DNA of 64,000 bases from Nitrospira sp. CR1.3 (GCA_014055525.1 WIAH01000011.1:78929-142928); one strand, 5' to 3'. Counted from the stretch's first letter, positions 52,432 through 60,424 are shown. Translations and numbers: made by a program. Notes: generated from the letters alone by a model not told the origin.

Positions 52432-53634
52432 ATGGTCAGCGACCCGATATTTTTTCGCGACCTCGCCTATGTGCTGGTGGCGGCCTTGGTTGGAGGCAGC
52501 GCGGCCTGGTTGCTCAAACAGCCGTTGATCGTCGGATATGTGCTCGGCGGCATGCTGATTAGCCCGTTTACGCCAGGTCCGGCAGTGTCGGATCTTCACC
52601 ATTTCGAGACGGTGGCCGAGATGGGGGTCGTGCTCCTGATGTTTTCGATCGGGCTGGAATTCTCTTCACAGGAACTTCTCCGGGTGAAATGGGTGGCCCT
52701 CATCGGGGGGCCGCTGGGGATCTTCTTGTCCATTGGCCTGAGTCTGGCTGTGGGGCCATGGCTGGGATGGAACGCGGTTGAATCCGTAGTCATCGGCTCG
52801 GTGATTTCAGTCGCGAGCACGATGGTGCTCGTGCGTCTGCTTGTCGACAGAGGGGAGTTGCAGTCTCAGCACGGGACGGTGATGATCGGCATCACATTGG
52901 TCGAGGACCTGGCGGTTGTGGCTCTGACCGTCTTGCTGCCGACGCTGGGTCCGATGGACCAGGGACGTTGGCTGCAGTTCGGCGGAGCACTGGTCAAGGC
53001 GGGAATATTTCTCATTCCCGTGGTGTACTTTGCCAGCAAGGTTGTCCCGCCAATTTTGACCCGCGTGGCACGGACTCAAAATCAAGAACTCTTTCTGCTG
53101 GTCGTGCTCTCCTTGGCGATCGGGACCGCGGCACTGACTCAAGCGTTGGGGCTGTCGCTGGCGCTGGGGGCGTTTTTGGCCGGTCTGTTGATCAGCGAAT
53201 CGGAGTACGCCCATGAGTCGTTTGCCCGGCTGCTGTCGCTTCGAGACGCGTTCGTGGCGATGTTCTTCGTCACGATCGGCGCGTTGATCGACCCGACGAT
53301 CGTGTTCGGAAACTGGCTGTTGCTGGCCACGGTCATCGGACTCGTCGTATTTGGGAAAATGATCATCTGGACCGGAGTGGTTCGTCTCTTTGGCTATCCG
53401 ATCGGAACCTCATTTCTCGTCGGGCTGGGGCTCACTCAGATCGGGGAGTTTTCATTCGTCCTTGTAGGGGTATCTCGTTCAGCCGGACTGGTCGGGAACG
53501 AGATCTACAGTGCGACGTTGGCGGCTTCTCTCATCACGATTTTCCTCAACACGCAATTGCTGCACTTCGTGCCCATGTGGATGCCGGTCGAATGGAAAGC
53601 GGCGAAGAGCGCCTCGGTCTCGCCGGTGGTCTGA
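52432..53634 (+). CDS. CPA2-family cation/proton antiporter
   Basis: 400 residues with about 12 membrane helices in the Na+/H+ exchanger fold. Family blocks are MGVVLLMFSIGLEFSSQEL near residue 63, VISVASTMVLVRLLVD near 125, VEDLAVVALTVLLP near 156, with the ED pair in the core, and GAFLAGLLISESEYAHES near 247. It resembles KefB/YbaL-type exchangers but stops after the transport domain; the RCK/TrkA-N regulatory domain is missing. The coupling ion (K+ or Na+) cannot be told. Confidence 0.88.
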   Translation: MVSDPIFFRDLAYVLVAALVGGSAAWLLKQPLIVGYVLGGMLISPFTPGPAVSDLHHFETVAEMGVVLLMFSIGLEFSSQELLRVKWVALIGGPLGIFLSIGLSLAVGPWLGWNAVESVVIGSVISVASTMVLVRLLVDRGELQSQHGTVMIGITLVEDLAVVALTVLLPTLGPMDQGRWLQFGGALVKAGIFLIPVVYFASKVVPPILTRVARTQNQELFLLVVLSLAIGTAALTQALGLSLALGAFLAGLLISESEYAHESFARLLSLRDAFVAMFFVTIGALIDPTIVFGNWLLLATVIGLVVFGKMIIWTGVVRLFGYPIGTSFLVGLGLTQIGEFSFVLVGVSRSAGLVGNEIYSATLAASLITIFLNTQLLHFVPMWMPVEWKAAKSASVSPVV

Positions 53635-53658
53635 ACCAATCGCACCAGGAGGTTAAGG

Positions 53659-54036
53659 ATGAAAACGCGAATGATTGCTGTGCTGGCCGGTATGGTTCTG
53701 ATGGGAGCCGGCTGTTCGGTCTTTATCTCGAAAGAAACTCGGTACTTGAAAGCGGCGCAGGACCATGCCACGCAGGATCAAGTGCGCGAGCGGTTGGGCG
53801 AGCCGAAGTTCACCGCCAAGACCGCGGATGGCGAGCCGATCTGGGTATACCAAGTCATCTGGGTGGATCAGGGAGTGCAGAATAAGTGGGGAACTCCTGG
53901 AGCCTGGTGCGATGAATATGTGCTGACCTTCGATAAGCAGGGCATTCTGCGGGATTGGACGCACAAGTCGGAGGGACACGGGGGCGAAACGATGCCGACA
54001 TACTGTGTCACCAACGGATTTAAGCCGGCGACCTGA
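53659..54036 (+). CDS. SmpA/OmlA-like (BamE-type) lipoprotein
   Basis: 125 residues with signal peptide and lipobox MGAGC. After the anchor the fold reads ATQDQVRERLGEPKFTAKTA and IWVYQVIWVDQGVQNKWG, which matches the SmpA/OmlA pattern of a helix-turn then paired strands. Members sit in the outer membrane; BamE stabilises the assembly complex, but many paralogues do other tasks. Three cysteines in the mature part (after the lipid one) are unusual. AGGAGG lies eight bases ahead of ATG 53659. Confidence 0.72.
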   Translation: MKTRMIAVLAGMVLMGAGCSVFISKETRYLKAAQDHATQDQVRERLGEPKFTAKTADGEPIWVYQVIWVDQGVQNKWGTPGAWCDEYVLTFDKQGILRDWTHKSEGHGGETMPTYCVTNGFKPAT

Positions 54037-54087
54037 GGGGGCGTTGCCTTCGCGCGGTCGCCTGGTCAGGGGAGTAGGAAAGACGTC

Positions 54088-54645
54088 TTACTTCGGCGGG
54101 AATTTTTCGAACATCGCCTCGGTGGCTTCCTGAATCTTTTCGGTGTTTTTCTCCGGGTTCTCACTGACGGTGTCGCTTCCGGTTCCCCGCCAGATCATAT
54201 GCTTGTTCTTGGCGTCGTAGATGTCAACAATCAGGGTGCCGGTGATGACCTTGTTGGGAGTGGTCACTGACGTCCCTGACGACATCCCCCAGCCGCCGCC
54301 TCGTCCGTACCAGCCGTAGCCGGGACCCCAGGCCGGTCCGTAACCGACTCCCATCGATGTCGTGTTGTAGTAGATCTCCTCACTCAGCGCCCCATGGTAG
54401 CTGACGAACATGTCGGGACCGGCATCCGCTTTCTGAAATCCCTTGGTGGCCAATTGGTCGTCGATGGCTTTGATAATGCGGCGGTCCATCAAGTCGTTCT
54501 TGACCGGTGTCCCGGTTTCCCAGGCGTAGGTCCTGTACCGGGAAAAGTCTGCTTCCTTGTCGAAATCGATCGTCACCTTCGGCGCGCAGGCCGGCAAGGT
54601 GAGAGCGAGTAGCAAGCCGATGAGTCGTGCAATGCGACATTTCAT
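54088..54645 (-). CDS. DUF4136 lipoprotein
   Basis: 185 residues. Signal peptide with lipobox LPACAPK, then FDKEADFSRYRTYAWETG and AIDDQLATKGFQKADAGPDM, the start blocks of the DUF4136 family. A glycine/tyrosine/tryptophan-rich stretch (GVGYGPAWGPGYGWYGRGG) at about 103-125 is followed by KVITGTLIVDIYDAKNKHMI, also typical. The family is common in outer membranes, without a known role. ATG 54645 has GGAG nine bases before it. Confidence 0.82.
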   Translation of the reverse strand: MKCRIARLIGLLLALTLPACAPKVTIDFDKEADFSRYRTYAWETGTPVKNDLMDRRIIKAIDDQLATKGFQKADAGPDMFVSYHGALSEEIYYNTTSMGVGYGPAWGPGYGWYGRGGGWGMSSGTSVTTPNKVITGTLIVDIYDAKNKHMIWRGTGSDTVSENPEKNTEKIQEATEAMFEKFPPK

Positions 54646-54811
54646 TGCAGAATTCTCCAAGTCTCTGAACCGACCGGCAGTGTAGCGCCTCAACGAGCGA
54701 ATTCCAACCGTGAATTATCCCTGTGTCGGATTGCAGATGCAAAAACGGTTTTGTGGTTTAGACAGTATGGTCATCTTGCGCCGTAAGTACATTTGTCGTA
54801 CGCTCGAACAC

Positions 54812-55030
54812 ATGAACAAGGCGCTAACCATCAGGCTCGATCGCGACCTTGAGCGGACGCTGGATCAATTTTGCCGTCGGTCCAAATGGAAACGAAGTGA
54901 AGTCGTTCGAGACGCCCTTCGTCGCTAGCTTTCGTTGATGACGTTCGAGCAGCTTCGCCACAAGACCATGCCATTTGCGGAAGCGCGCGGCTTCCTGACG
55001 GATGAGGATGTGTTCAAAGTCGTGTCGTGA
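54812..55030 (+). pseudogene. Ribbon-helix-helix antitoxin gene interrupted by a TAG codon
   Basis: The frame starts at ATG 54812 as MNKALTIRLDRDLERTLDQF, the DNA-binding strand-helix of a CopG/RHH antitoxin. It stops after 38 residues at TAG (54926-54928). Read through in the same frame it continues LSLMTFEQLRHKTMPFAEAR and GFLTDEDVFKVVS to TGA at 55030. That continuation is the usual C-terminal toxin-binding part of this antitoxin type (FEQLR..MPFAEARG.LTDEDVF). A CAG-to-TAG change would explain it, as homologues have glutamine there. The expected toxin gene directly after is not found in any frame; only SNTFVSVMR (from 55031) is faintly like a PIN toxin start. Confidence 0.75.
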
Positions 55031-55470
55031 TCGAATACATTTGTGTCTGTAATGAGAACAATCAGGGGGTGCTCGCTCACAATCACCGATCCTCGCGGGT
55101 TCTGGGATCTGGCAAAAAAACGGCCAATGAAATAATCGGGTTGCCTTTGCTGCTGGATCGACGGAAAAGACTCCTGACACCGTTTCATGAGTTCAGAACT
55201 TGGTCCTAACGAGCTTGCTTTTCTCTCCTCCAAATAGCGCCCGCTGCTGTTGACGCATGCATTAGCGCGTTGCGTTTCCTGACTAGCGAAAGCCCGCGGC
55301 CCGCTTTCGACCGGGTTGCACAGATGTTCGATGCTCCGTCTGGGGACCTATCCTAGGCGCTCGGTGTGGACTGTTACCGCCAATCACCGGATGGGCCGAG
55401 ACACGACAAGGCGAAGCGAACGACCGTTGCTCCTTAGTTGCAACGGTCAAGTCTGTACTGTTCGAGGTTT

Positions 55471-55537
55471 GGCGAGTTTACAGGCTTGAGTGAGCGAGGC
55501 TTAGTCGGGTGGCCCCAAAGGTGTCTTCGCGGTGAAC
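55471..55537 (+). repeat. Direct repeat unit A
   Basis: This unit reads GGCGAGTTTACAGGCTTGAG onward to GCGGTGAAC. It aligns with unit B at 55663-55731 at roughly 70 per cent identity and few gaps. The start-to-start distance is about 192 bases. Similarity extends a little before the units (TTCGAGGTTT and CTCGGTTTGAGG). Confidence 0.6.
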
Positions 55538-55662
55538 CGTCCGGACTGAGCGCCACTCACCTTTTCTGGGCCAAGCGGGATTGAGCGCACGGCAAGCCAG
55601 CAAGCGCTAGCAAAAGCGGAAGCAGCGGCGGGTGCTCAGCCGCTCGGTTTGAGGCCGTCGTA

Positions 55663-55731
55663 GCCGAGTTGACAAGATTCGAGCGAGCAAGGCCTGGTTG
55701 GGTGCTCCTGGGGGTGTTCATGTCGATGAAC
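55663..55731 (+). repeat. Direct repeat unit B
   Basis: Unit B starts GCCGAGTTGACAAGATTCGAG and ends GTCGATGAAC, the counterpart of unit A. The shared ends and the shared CCTGG/TCGGG core suggest an old tandem duplication. No reading frame is conserved between the units. Confidence 0.6.
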
Positions 55732-55785
55732 TTCTGCTCGGCTGGTGCTTCCAGAGCTAGAGCGTGAACCCGTCAGGCCGGCCCC

Positions 55786-55857
55786 TTGATACTTTCGATG
55801 TCGGCGATAATCGTATGCAATCCGCTCGCCCTCGCCTGCTGTGATCGAGCATCCCGT
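55786..55857 (-). pseudogene. Remnant of the 3' end of a sulfite-oxidase-like gene
   Basis: Read on the minus strand, this stretch gives ARSQQARASGLHTIIADIES and then IKGPA and a stop. The C-terminus of the intact gene at 56452 reads PAGASGLHTIITDVAQI. Over 39 bases, 31 are identical and most changes are silent, so it is a diverged protein-coding relic and not a recent copy. The rest of the gene is missing. The BrnTA pair lies between the relic and the intact gene. Confidence 0.7.
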
Positions 55858-55858
55858 C

Positions 55859-56125
55859 TCAGGACTTGTGCGCGTCCATGTAGGCACGAAGGAGGGCATT
55901 GATCCTGGTCTGATAGCCGGGTCCCTTTGCTTTGAACCAGTTCAAGACCTGACGATCTAAACGAATCGTGACGGCCGTCTTTGGCTCAGGGAGCCTGAGC
56001 ACGGCTCGTTTGAAGAAAGCTTTGCCTTGTTCTGGAATATCAGAGAAGTCGATCTCGCTATCCTTGAGCGAGTCAATTTCTCCCCAATTCGTTCTCGACC
56101 GCTTCTTGGTAGTGAGCTTTTTCAC
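55859..56125 (-). CDS. brnA: BrnA antitoxin
   Basis: 88 residues with the DNA-binding RHH part near the end: AVTIRLDRQVLNWFKAKGPG and YQTRINALLRAYMDAHKS. The N-terminal half is acidic (EIDSLKDSEIDFSDIPEQ) and should wrap the toxin. BrnA neutralises BrnT and represses the shared promoter. ATG 56125 lies within the end of brnT (53-base overlap), a tight coupling. No other gene of the system is needed. Confidence 0.88.
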   Translation of the reverse strand: MKKLTTKKRSRTNWGEIDSLKDSEIDFSDIPEQGKAFFKRAVLRLPEPKTAVTIRLDRQVLNWFKAKGPGYQTRINALLRAYMDAHKS

Positions 56126-56366
56126 GTTTGTTTGCCTTTCGCGCTGAGATGATGCGAATCGAGTTTGGCTCGCGTTCGGTAAAGGCCACTGCCATCAGCC
56201 GACCACGAACGAACCCAAAGCCGATCTTCCTGGTTTCGCCATAGTCCTTCCTGGTGTCCGATCCTATCAGGATGAAGCCGCTAACCATTTCAGGAACATC
56301 CAAAAAGTCAACACCGTGCTTGGCAATGTTCGCTCTCCGTTTTGCTTCATCCCACTCGAACCGCAC
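56073..56366 (-). CDS. brnT: BrnT toxin
   Basis: BrnT is a type II toxin, a ribonuclease of the RelE-like fold that stops translation. The sequence opens VRFEWDEAKRRANIAKHGVD and ends RIISARKANKREKAHYQEA, both typical. With GTG 56366 as start it is 97 residues; ATG 56381 would add five residues but lies inside the -10 region of the promoter. Catalytic-site residues of the family, such as the late arginine/serine in ISAR, are kept, so the toxin should be active. Order toxin first, antitoxin second is the rule in this family. Confidence 0.88.
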   Translation of the reverse strand: MRFEWDEAKRRANIAKHGVDFLDVPEMVSGFILIGSDTRKDYGETRKIGFGFVRGRLMAVAFTEREPNSIRIISARKANKREKAHYQEAVENELGRN

Positions 56367-56372
56367 ATTGAA

Positions 56373-56402
56373 AGTGTACATACAGATCGTATGTACGTCA
56401 AG
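56373..56402 (-). promoter_or_regulatory. brnTA promoter with palindromic operator
   Basis: On the minus strand TTGACG, then 17 bases, then TACACT form a good promoter. A perfect dyad GTACATAC-GATCT-GTATGTAC lies between and over the boxes, an ideal place for BrnA to bind and block polymerase. The predicted transcript begins at about 56366, the base of the GTG codon, so the message is probably leaderless. Confidence 0.65.
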
Positions 56403-56451
56403 GAGAAGGAAGGGACGCCTGGAGTTTTAATGCAGAAGAAAAGAAAATCGG

Positions 56452-57468
56452 CTAGATCTGCGCAACATCCGTGATGATGGTATGCAACCCGCTCGCCCCC
56501 GCCGGTTGCGGCCTGACGATCTCCGCGATCTGCAGTTGACCCTTCGTATCCGTCGCCCGGACCACCGTTTGAAATTTTCCCTGCTTGGACGGTTTCCAGG
56601 TGTAATTCCAGATCACCCAGGAGTAAGGCGACATCGGAGGCTCAATTTGACAGTCATTCCATGTCCGGCCTGCGTCGAAACTCAGTTCCACTTTGCTGAT
56701 GGAGTTCGGGCCGCCGAAGGCGATGCCTCGGAATTTCTGTTCCACCCCACGGAGGGTTTGATAATGTCCCGGTGAATCGATGCGAGAAAAAATCTTGATC
56801 GTGCCGTCCTCGGTCCAGCCTTTGCGCTGCCAGTAGCCGAGATGATCGCCGGGGTAGACTTCGATCTCGACGATCCATTTGACGTTCTTGATCCCGTAGA
56901 GGCCCGGCACGAGAAGTCTGAGCGGGAAGCCATGTTCCCTGGGAAGCTTTTCGCCGTTCATGAGAAACGCGAGCATCGTGTCGTCCTGCATGGCGCGCGT
57001 GAATGGAATGCTGTCGTCGTAGCCGTCGATGCCCCGGAAAATCACATCGCGCCCCGTCTCTTCATCGGCGCCGCATTCTTGAAGGAGTTTCTTGAGGGAA
57101 ATGCCGCGCCAGGTGGCGTTGCCCATGCTGTCGCCGCCGGGCAAAGTATCGATGCACATCAGGGTGGAGACCTGATCGTAGGAATCGCGATTGAGGATGT
57201 CTCGCCAGCCGAGCGACATCGGGGTCTTCACGGCGCCTTTGATTGCCAGTTTCCATTGCTCGATGTTGACTTCGCGCGACATGGAGACGGCGGAGTCGGC
57301 GTAGTTCACGACGTAGAATTTGCTATTGGGCGTAAAATAATGGGTCTCGCGCGGCGGGACAGCGAACATGCGCCCGAACACGTCGCCGACGGCGTCGCAG
57401 CCGCCGGTCATGCCGGCGAGGGCGCCGAGGCCTGCGGCTTTCAGCATTGCGCGACGTGAGAACGGCAT
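56452..57468 (-). CDS. Sulfite-oxidase-like molybdopterin oxidoreductase, exported by Tat
   Basis: 338 residues. The N-terminus has the twin-arginine motif SRRAMLK at 4-10 and a hydrophobic stretch (AAGLGALAGMTGG). The molybdopterin domain follows, with the metal cysteine C105 in STLMCIDTL and PREHGFPLRLLVPGLYGIKN near 200. The dimerisation domain ends PAGASGLHTIITDVAQI. It belongs to the SUOX/YedY group; YedY-like members reduce methionine sulfoxides, others oxidise sulfite, and I cannot say which applies. GGAGG lies five bases ahead of the ATG. It is divergent from the Rieske gene with about 145 bases between. Confidence 0.88.
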   Translation of the reverse strand: MPFSRRAMLKAAGLGALAGMTGGCDAVGDVFGRMFAVPPRETHYFTPNSKFYVVNYADSAVSMSREVNIEQWKLAIKGAVKTPMSLGWRDILNRDSYDQVSTLMCIDTLPGGDSMGNATWRGISLKKLLQECGADEETGRDVIFRGIDGYDDSIPFTRAMQDDTMLAFLMNGEKLPREHGFPLRLLVPGLYGIKNVKWIVEIEVYPGDHLGYWQRKGWTEDGTIKIFSRIDSPGHYQTLRGVEQKFRGIAFGGPNSISKVELSFDAGRTWNDCQIEPPMSPYSWVIWNYTWKPSKQGKFQTVVRATDTKGQLQIAEIVRPQPAGASGLHTIITDVAQI

Positions 57469-57612
57469 GGCGCCTCCGGGAAGAGCTGAGGGTTGATGTA
57501 TTATCATACAGGAAGAAGGAGGACGCAATGAGGTCGTGAACAGCGGCGCCGGTGCGACGCGCTTGACTCACCTCTGAGGACTCACTACAGTACGGACGGT
57601 ACTGATCACGCG

Positions 57613-58161
57613 ATGTCTGCTCCTGAGCTACATCCCTCCGATACATCAGGTTTGTCCACTCCTACCGGTACGCGTCGGCGATTCTTCCAATGGGTCACGA
57701 GAGCGGCGGCTGGACTGATCGGTCTGAGTCTCGCTATCCCTCTCGTCGGCTACGTGATTTCTCCTGCGTTGAAACGGCGCACTCAGTCGTGGGTAGATGT
57801 GGCGTCCCTCGATGAACTCCCCGTCGGGAAGCCCAAACAGGTCGACTACGTGGCGACCGTGCAGGACGGCTACCTGGAAACAAAGACGCAAAAGGCCGTC
57901 TGGGCTGTGAAGCAGACAGACGGGCAGGTTACGGTGTTTTCTCCCATATGCACGCATCTGGGATGCGGCTATCACTGGGACGAGGGTGAACAAAAGTTCA
58001 AGTGTCCCTGCCATGGAAGCGCGTTCGATCTGTCGGGCCGCGTGGTCGCGGGACCGGCGCCACGACCGCTGGATGCCTTGCCTTCCAAGATGGAGAAAGG
58101 ACGTCTCCTTGTGATGTACAAGGAGTTCAAGTCTGGAGTGGCGGGGAAAATCGAATTGTGA
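57613..58161 (+). CDS. petA: Rieske iron-sulfur protein of a bc complex
   Basis: 182 residues. Twin-arginine-like RRRFFQW at 21-27 and the anchor helix AAAGLIGLSLAIPLVGYVIS lead to the cluster domain. Box I CTHLGC gives ligands C113 and H115, box II CPCHGSAFD gives C131 and H134, and C118-C133 should form the disulfide. The protein takes electrons from quinol at the outer face. It is followed by the cytochrome c and cytochrome b/c genes on the same strand. The ribosome site is weak. Confidence 0.92.
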   Translation: MSAPELHPSDTSGLSTPTGTRRRFFQWVTRAAAGLIGLSLAIPLVGYVISPALKRRTQSWVDVASLDELPVGKPKQVDYVATVQDGYLETKTQKAVWAVKQTDGQVTVFSPICTHLGCGYHWDEGEQKFKCPCHGSAFDLSGRVVAGPAPRPLDALPSKMEKGRLLVMYKEFKSGVAGKIEL

Positions 58162-58254
58162 TCGAACGCCGCGGGAATTCAAGGGAGTGGTCAGAGCCCC
58201 CGTATCAGCGGTTGCAGTGCGTGCGAAGGCCTCTCAAGGACAAGGAATAAACTC

Positions 58255-58611
58255 ATGAACTATCTATGGCGTGCGACGAAGGTGTTCGTCTGTGTGCTGC
58301 CGGTTCTGGTCTTGTGTGACGGGCGGTCCGTCGATGCAGCGGGGGATGCGTCAAAAGGAAAACCGGTCTACGAGAAACATTGCATGGTGTGTCACGGGCC
58401 GCAGGGAAAGGGCGACGGACCGACGGGAATGTTGATTACCCCCCCTGCTGCGGACTTTACCAGCGAAGCCAGTAAGAAGAAGTCCGAGGCAGAATTGCGA
58501 GGAGCAATCGAAAATGGAAGGCCCGGCACGGCCATGGGGCCGTGGAAAGGCCCGCTCGCTCCAGCTGAGCTGGGAGATGTCTTGGGGTACGTGATGACTC
58601 TGAGAAAGTAG
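58255..58611 (+). CDS. Single-haem cytochrome c
   Basis: 118 residues. A signal peptide (ATKVFVCVLPVLVLCDG) leads to the class I cytochrome c fold with CMVCH at residues 43-47 and a likely methionine ligand in GTAMGPW near 92. AAGGAA lies ahead of ATG 58255. Its place between the Rieske and cytochrome b genes suggests it belongs to the complex or to its soluble acceptor. The spacing of 93 bases from the Rieske gene holds a purine-rich stretch only. Confidence 0.88.
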   Translation: MNYLWRATKVFVCVLPVLVLCDGRSVDAAGDASKGKPVYEKHCMVCHGPQGKGDGPTGMLITPPAADFTSEASKKKSEAELRGAIENGRPGTAMGPWKGPLAPAELGDVLGYVMTLRK

Positions 58612-58641
58612 CCGCGCATCCACGATATTCCGAGGAAATTC

Positions 58642-59970
58642 ATGGCCTCTCGCATCTATGCCTGGCTGGACAGCCGCCTCAACCTGAAAGCAGTTGAACA
58701 TTCACTCCTGGACGAACCGATTCCGGGCGGAGCCAGCTGGATATATGTATTCGGCTCCGCCACGCTGTTTCTCTTCATCCTTCAAGCAATCACCGGCATG
58801 TTCCTGGCGATCTACTATGCGCCGACACCGGACCATGCCTATGACAGCGTGCAGTTTATCGAAAACCAAGTGACATTCGGCTGGTTCGTCCGCGGGCTGC
58901 ATCACTGGGGCGCATCGGGCATGGTGATTGCGGTCGGTCTCCATATGCTCCAGGTGTTCCTCTACGGAGCCTTCAAGCCTCCTCGAGAAATGATGTGGAT
59001 GGTCGGCGTAGTGTTGTTCCTTATCGTGCTGGGTTTTGCCTTTACCGGCTACCTGCTTCCCTGGGACCAGACCGCCTATTGGGCGACGCAAGTGGGCATC
59101 AACATGGTCGGCACGGTTCCAGTAGTCGGCGATGTTCTTGTGAAGGTCATGCGTGGTGGAGAGCTGTTGGGAGCCCTGACCCTCTCGAGATTCTTCGCGG
59201 TTCATGTGCTCTTTCTGCCGGCCGTCATCGTAACGGGCATCATGCTGCACCTCTTCATTCTCCGGCGGGTCGGCCCGGCCGGTCCCTGGGACGAGAAGAA
59301 AGCCGCGGCGGGCAGCGAGACGTTCTATCCCCGGCAAGTCTACATGGATGCGGTGGTGATGGCGGGCATCTTCGCGCTGTTGGTCCTGCTGGCCTGCCTC
59401 GTTCCCTTTCCGCTGGCCGACAAAGCTAATCCGTCGGATACGAGCTTCGTGCCCGTTCCTGAGTGGTATTTCCTGTTCTATTATGAGTTGCTGAAGCATG
59501 TGCACGGACCGCTTGAGCCGTTTGCCACTTGGATACTGCCGGGACTGGTGGTCGTCATATTGCTGCTCTGGCCGCTTCTCGATTGGAAGAAGACCGTGCG
59601 GGCCCCCGCTTCACGACCGGTAGGGATGGCGCTCGCCGCCCTCTTCTTGCTGGTGGTCTTCTCGCTCCTCGCGGTCTCATTGAAGAATCTGTACGGAGTC
59701 AAGCGGGTTGATCCTGGGATTGCGCATGGTCAGGCGCTGTTTGCAAATCTCGGCTGCGCCGGATGTCACCGGATTCATGGAACCGGAGGAGCCCTCGGGC
59801 CAGATCTTTCGTACATCGGCGACGAACGTCCCGACAGAGAATGGCATATGAAGCATTTCCGTGACCCCCAGTCTGTGTCGCCAGGATCGATCATGCCGAA
59901 GTTTCCACTCACGGAACAGGAACTCCACGATCTCACCAGCTACATGGTGAGTCTCAGGAAGGCTGGATAA
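58642..59970 (+). CDS. Cytochrome b fused to a C-terminal cytochrome c
   Basis: 442 residues. The first about 350 form cytochrome b with the quinol-site PVPEWY near residue 272, the haem-binding histidines in GLHHWGASGMVIAVGLHML and in FAVHVLFLP/MLHLFIL, and at least eight helices. A linker and helix (LAALFLLVVFSLLAVSL) lead to a mono-haem cytochrome c with CAGCH near 372 and the ligand methionine in SIMPKF. In most bacteria these two parts are separate proteins (or b6 and IV); the fusion keeps the electron acceptor attached. With the Rieske and cytochrome c genes it makes a compact quinol oxidising complex (complex III). Confidence 0.92.
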   Translation: MASRIYAWLDSRLNLKAVEHSLLDEPIPGGASWIYVFGSATLFLFILQAITGMFLAIYYAPTPDHAYDSVQFIENQVTFGWFVRGLHHWGASGMVIAVGLHMLQVFLYGAFKPPREMMWMVGVVLFLIVLGFAFTGYLLPWDQTAYWATQVGINMVGTVPVVGDVLVKVMRGGELLGALTLSRFFAVHVLFLPAVIVTGIMLHLFILRRVGPAGPWDEKKAAAGSETFYPRQVYMDAVVMAGIFALLVLLACLVPFPLADKANPSDTSFVPVPEWYFLFYYELLKHVHGPLEPFATWILPGLVVVILLLWPLLDWKKTVRAPASRPVGMALAALFLLVVFSLLAVSLKNLYGVKRVDPGIAHGQALFANLGCAGCHRIHGTGGALGPDLSYIGDERPDREWHMKHFRDPQSVSPGSIMPKFPLTEQELHDLTSYMVSLRKAG

Positions 59971-60064
59971 TCTTTCAGAAGATGTCAGGTTAAAAAGAGT
60001 CCGAGCGGCTCGAGAAACGAAGAGGATGGCTTGCAAACTGCGGCAGGTCAAGGAGGGGGAGCGC

Positions 60065-60406
60065 ATGTTGAGACGATTGAAATCAGGAAAGGCCGGTCGC
60101 TGCGCGCTCGTGAGTTGCTTGTTGTGGTCGTCGCTTGTTCTAGCGCCTCAATGGAGTAATGCGGCAGACCAACCATCGTCCAACGCGAATCCTGCCCCGA
60201 CTGCCGGCGAACAGTCACCGGAGCAGGCGGCCGGTGGCCGGGAGAAGCTCAAACAGCTGCAGAAGGCCTGCGAGGCTGATGCCAAAAGATTCTGCAAGAG
60301 CGTGGTCCCGGGAGGCGGGCGAATCATCAAGTGCCTGCGGGATCACGAGGCCGACCTGGCAGCAGGATGTCGTGAAGCCATGCCGGTGGGCAAGGCGAAA
60401 CCATGA
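60065..60406 (+). CDS. Exported cysteine-rich (GLG1-like repeat) protein
   Basis: 113 residues. A signal peptide (ALVSCLLWSSLVLAPQWSNA) and a disordered spacer rich in Pro, Gln and Ser precede a cysteine-rich repeat: ACEADAKRFCKSVVPGGGRI, IKCLRDHEADLAAGCREAM. The four cysteines, PGxGRI and CL...E..L...C match the 'cysteine-rich repeat' first described in Golgi apparatus protein 1. Bacterial copies are periplasmic; the role is unknown. GGAGGGGG precedes ATG 60065. The frame is open back to 60026. Confidence 0.78.
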   Translation: MLRRLKSGKAGRCALVSCLLWSSLVLAPQWSNAADQPSSNANPAPTAGEQSPEQAAGGREKLKQLQKACEADAKRFCKSVVPGGGRIIKCLRDHEADLAAGCREAMPVGKAKP

Positions 60407-60424
60407 CGACGCGGTGGGAGTGAT

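Larger units (their letters stand above)
55031..55785. other. Non-coding accessory stretch, about 750 bases
   Basis: No credible gene in any frame. It contains an imperfect direct repeat (55471-55537 and 55663-55731), a dyad GGCCCCAAAGGTG (55511) with CACCTTTTCTGGGCC (55558), and a GCTTTCG/CGAAAGC hairpin around 55285-55310. The composition is less codon-like than the neighbours. It may be decayed mobile or toxin-antitoxin DNA, or hold a structured RNA. Confidence 0.55.

Noticed and set aside
54925..55233. Minus-strand 102-codon frame after the broken antitoxin, with a DTNVF-like string as in PIN toxins
   Set aside because: The string is mid-protein, on the wrong strand and has no further PIN residues; it is chance.
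55204..55256. Possible integron attC site (TCCTAAC ... GTTGACG)
   Set aside because: The outer boxes do not fit RYYYAAC/GTTRRRY and no symmetric inner boxes are seen; no integrase gene is present.
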